A DNA stretch of 64,000 nt from Desertivirga arenae (GTDB lineage Bacteria > Bacteroidota > Bacteroidia > Sphingobacteriales > Sphingobacteriaceae), in assembly GCF_017355785.1 (NCBI RefSeq), contig NZ_JAFEWE010000008.1:62001-126000 (forward strand), read 5' to 3'. The notes beneath the pieces are model-generated. The model did not search any database. It was given only the letters and a program-made list of their open reading frames with translations, and was not told the DNA's origin. Shown in pieces: positions 62,064 to 64,000 of this stretch (position 1 is its first letter; the number at the start of each line of letters is the position of its first letter). The position numbers and the translations under genes are program-made.

Positions 62064-62936
62064 ATGCAATTTACCGATGACTCCACACTTAGCTATTTTT
62101 TGACCGATCTGTTTAATCGCTATCGAAAAGCTGTGCCTGCGGTCGATATGATTACCAGGTCTCTTATTGATCAAAATGTGATTAATTCTCAGCAAGAGAT
62201 TATCAATGATCATGTCGCTTTTCGAACCCTTGGTGTACCATACCTCGGAATCACGTCTTTTGAAAAGATATTCCTCTTTCATGGTTATAAAAGAATGGAG
62301 CAGTATCACTTTAAGGAGAAAAAGCTGAACGCCTGGTGGTATTCACCTCCATCTCCGGTTTATCCCCGAGTTTTTCTTAGTGAGCTTTTAGTCGGAGAGT
62401 TGTCGGAATTATCGCAAGCCATTATTCATAAGTATACGAGACACATTAACACTGATCCGGTTGATTCGCTAAATCTAAATTCGGGCAAAGAAATAGCAGG
62501 GTTTTTGCATAGGCCTCTCTGGGATCTGCCGACAAGGGATGATTATGAAGCACTCCTTATAGAAAGTGAATACGCAGCTTGGGTGATATACAACCGTTAT
62601 TATTTGAACCATTATACCATTAGTGTACATCCACTGCCTGCCGGGTATAACAAATTGGAAAAGTTTAATTTATTTGTGGAGGGAATTGGAATCCGACTAA
62701 ATGACGCGGGTGGGAAGATTAAAACCAGCGCTGATGGTTTGTTAAGGCAAAGTGCCACTGTAGCGAATATGGTGGAGGCTGTTTTCGCATCAGGTGAACA
62801 AAGGGAAATTGCAGGTAGCTATGTAGAGTTTGCTGAACGTAGCATTATTCCTGGTACAAATCTTTACCGGGATGGCTTCGAGACCTCTAATGCAGACAAA
62901 ATATTTGAAAGCACTTATACCTCTCAAATTAAATAG
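62064..62936 (+). CDS. DUF1338/HglS-type 2-oxoadipate dioxygenase/decarboxylase-like
   Basis: The 290-aa product shows the DUF1338 pattern: DHVAFRTLGVP with His50 and Arg54, then a second His in NHYTISVH, and the late Glu in SYVEFAERSI, which supply the iron and substrate ligands in the family. HglS-type members convert 2-oxoadipate to D-2-hydroxyglutarate with molecular oxygen, in lysine catabolism. This copy is much shorter than the HglS of pseudomonads, as expected for the compact Bacteroidota form. It is followed by a D-2-hydroxyacid FAD oxidase, which supports the pathway assignment. Confidence 0.82.
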   Translation: MQFTDDSTLSYFLTDLFNRYRKAVPAVDMITRSLIDQNVINSQQEIINDHVAFRTLGVPYLGITSFEKIFLFHGYKRMEQYHFKEKKLNAWWYSPPSPVYPRVFLSELLVGELSELSQAIIHKYTRHINTDPVDSLNLNSGKEIAGFLHRPLWDLPTRDDYEALLIESEYAAWVIYNRYYLNHYTISVHPLPAGYNKLEKFNLFVEGIGIRLNDAGGKIKTSADGLLRQSATVANMVEAVFASGEQREIAGSYVEFAERSIIPGTNLYRDGFETSNADKIFESTYTSQIK

Positions 62937-63005
62937 TGTTAAGATGCCGTAGATCAATTTAACAAATGCGTTATTTTTGATAAAAGAAAAACTCTATTTG
63001 AAAGC

Positions 63006-64000
63006 ATGAATCTCGATGGCGAATGGTACACTGATAAGGCAACCAGAATCCTTTATGCAACTGATGCCTCAGCTTATCGTGAACTACCGAAAGCCGTAGC
63101 TGTTCCAAAAACAGTAGACGATTTAAAAAAGCTTATTGCTTATGCTAAAGCAAACAAAACTTCTTTAATTCCAAGGACGGCAGGCACATCCCTTGCTGGC
63201 CAGGTAGTAGGCAATGGGGTTGTAGTAGATATTTCTAAATATTTTACAAAGATCCTTGAGTTGAACACGGAGGAGCGTTGGGTGCGTGTACAACCTGGTG
63301 TTATTAGGGACGACCTAAACCGCTACTTAAAAACCTTCGACCTTTTTTTCGCTCCTGAAACATCAACGGCTAACCGCGCAATGATCGGCGGTATGGTTGG
63401 GAATAACTCCTGTGGGGCAAACTCAGTGGTATATGGAAGTACACGGGAACATTTAATATCGGCAAAAGCGATATTATCTGACGAATCTGAAGCAGTATTT
63501 GAGTCCTTACCATTTGAATCATTTATTGAGAAGTGTAACGGTGATAATTTTGAATCATCTTTGTACCGTAATATCCGATCTATCCTTAGCAACTACGATA
63601 ATCAGGTACGCATACGTGAAGAATTTCCGAAACAACAGGTAAGCAGACGAAATACAGGTTATGCCATAGATCTGCTGCTCAATACAAACCCATTTACCGC
63701 AGGCACATCAAATTTTAATTTTTGTCAGCTGCTTGCCGGTAGTGAAGGCACATTAGCCCTATTTACTGAACTAAAACTTGGGCTCCAGCCTTTACCAAAA
63801 GGAGAAAGTGGTTTACTATGTATACATCTCGATAGTATCAGTGATGCACTTAAGGCAAATATCATTGCTTTGCGATATAAGCCGCAGGTGAGTGAGCTTA
63901 TAGATCACTACATATTGGACTGTACACGGGAGAACCTGGAACAGTCAAAGAACCGTTTTTTTGTAAGAGGGAATCCTAAGGCAATACTGGCGGTGGAGTA
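63006..64000 (+). CDS. FAD-binding D-2-hydroxyacid oxidase (YdiJ-like), 3' truncated by window edge
   Basis: The frame starts at ATG 63006 and is open to the last base, so the C-terminal Fe-S part is missing. The visible 331 residues are the PCMH/FAD-binding-4 domain (LIPRTAGTSLAGQVVGNG, GGMVGNNSCGANSVVYGSTREH) and the start of the FAD-oxidase C-terminal domain (LLAGSEGTLALFTELKL). YdiJ-type enzymes oxidise D-2-hydroxyglutarate to 2-oxoglutarate with FAD and Fe-S clusters and are usually about 1000 aa. The preceding DUF1338 gene would supply this substrate. Confidence 0.85.
   Translation, partial: MNLDGEWYTDKATRILYATDASAYRELPKAVAVPKTVDDLKKLIAYAKANKTSLIPRTAGTSLAGQVVGNGVVVDISKYFTKILELNTEERWVRVQPGVIRDDLNRYLKTFDLFFAPETSTANRAMIGGMVGNNSCGANSVVYGSTREHLISAKAILSDESEAVFESLPFESFIEKCNGDNFESSLYRNIRSILSNYDNQVRIREEFPKQQVSRRNTGYAIDLLLNTNPFTAGTSNFNFCQLLAGSEGTLALFTELKLGLQPLPKGESGLLCIHLDSISDALKANIIALRYKPQVSELIDHYILDCTRENLEQSKNRFFVRGNPKAILAVE

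Overview
The window looks like chromosomal DNA from a member of the Bacteroidota, most likely a Sphingobacteriaceae-like organism (Pedobacter, Arcticibacter or Mucilaginibacter type). The evidence is moderate AT richness, many small lipoproteins with SxxC-type lipoboxes, a giant secreted protein with a type IX secretion (T9SS) tail, a YtxJ-type bacillithiol-associated protein, plant-polysaccharide enzymes, and several Bacteroidota-type -7 promoter boxes (TAnnTTTG) placed only 3-6 nt before start codons. The genus is inferred, not proven. I recognised no rRNA, tRNA, CRISPR array, intact insertion sequence or prophage.

Layout. 1-5.9 kb: truncated Nei/Fpg glycosylase, a candidate tiny RNA, VOC and TlpA-like proteins, a CE15 esterase, a TerB-like protein and an RsbQ-like hydrolase. 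6.2-15.8 kb: a carbohydrate-flavoured stretch (GH28, GH1-like barrel protein, GSDH-type dehydrogenase, SGNH hydrolase) mixed with an SPFH membrane protein and its small partner, YtxJ and secreted hypotheticals. 16-21.8 kb: ArsR regulator plus Old Yellow Enzyme under a clear palindromic operator, GNAT, a glycine-zipper stress protein, a long RluA-type pseudouridine synthase and an acetate transporter. 21.8-32 kb: an overlapping pair of unusual lipoproteins, a FISUMP lipoprotein, a secreted alpha/beta hydrolase, a remnant of a MocR-type aminotransferase gene and the 1364-aa T9SS pectate-lyase-like protein. 32-40.7 kb: housekeeping genes (DinB-like, queA, PhnA-like, exonuclease III, EnvC-like, mnmE), with a serine-hydrolase gene broken by one in-frame TGA and an 11-bp tandem repeat before mnmE. 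40.7-51.2 kb: a more accessory region with secreted or membrane hypotheticals, a decayed membrane-protein gene, a YcxB-like protein, the SWIM zinc-finger/DUF6493 pair, a histidine kinase with an extra C-terminal domain and a fragment of a phage-lysin-like gene. 51.8-64 kb: MBL-fold hydrolase, hexapeptide acyltransferase, NAGPA-type glycosidase, a three-gene sugar-oxidoreductase/isomerase operon, SGNH hydrolase, response regulator, aldo/keto reductase, a lipoprotein, and a DUF1338 dioxygenase followed by a D-2-hydroxyacid FAD oxidase cut by the window end.

How the genes fit together. Plant cell-wall use is the main theme: GH28 and the pectate-lyase-like protein for pectin backbones, CE15 for glucuronoyl esters, SGNH esterases for acetyl groups, and the Gfo/Idh/MocA plus double TIM-barrel isomerase operon for handling oxidised sugars. 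The last two genes fit the 2-oxoadipate to D-2-hydroxyglutarate to 2-oxoglutarate end of lysine catabolism. The strongest candidates for little-described biology are the SWIM/DUF6493 pair, the overlapping lipoprotein pair at 21.8-25.1 kb, the kinase with a STAS-like tail, the near-leaderless promoter pattern and the tiny RNA locus near position 600.
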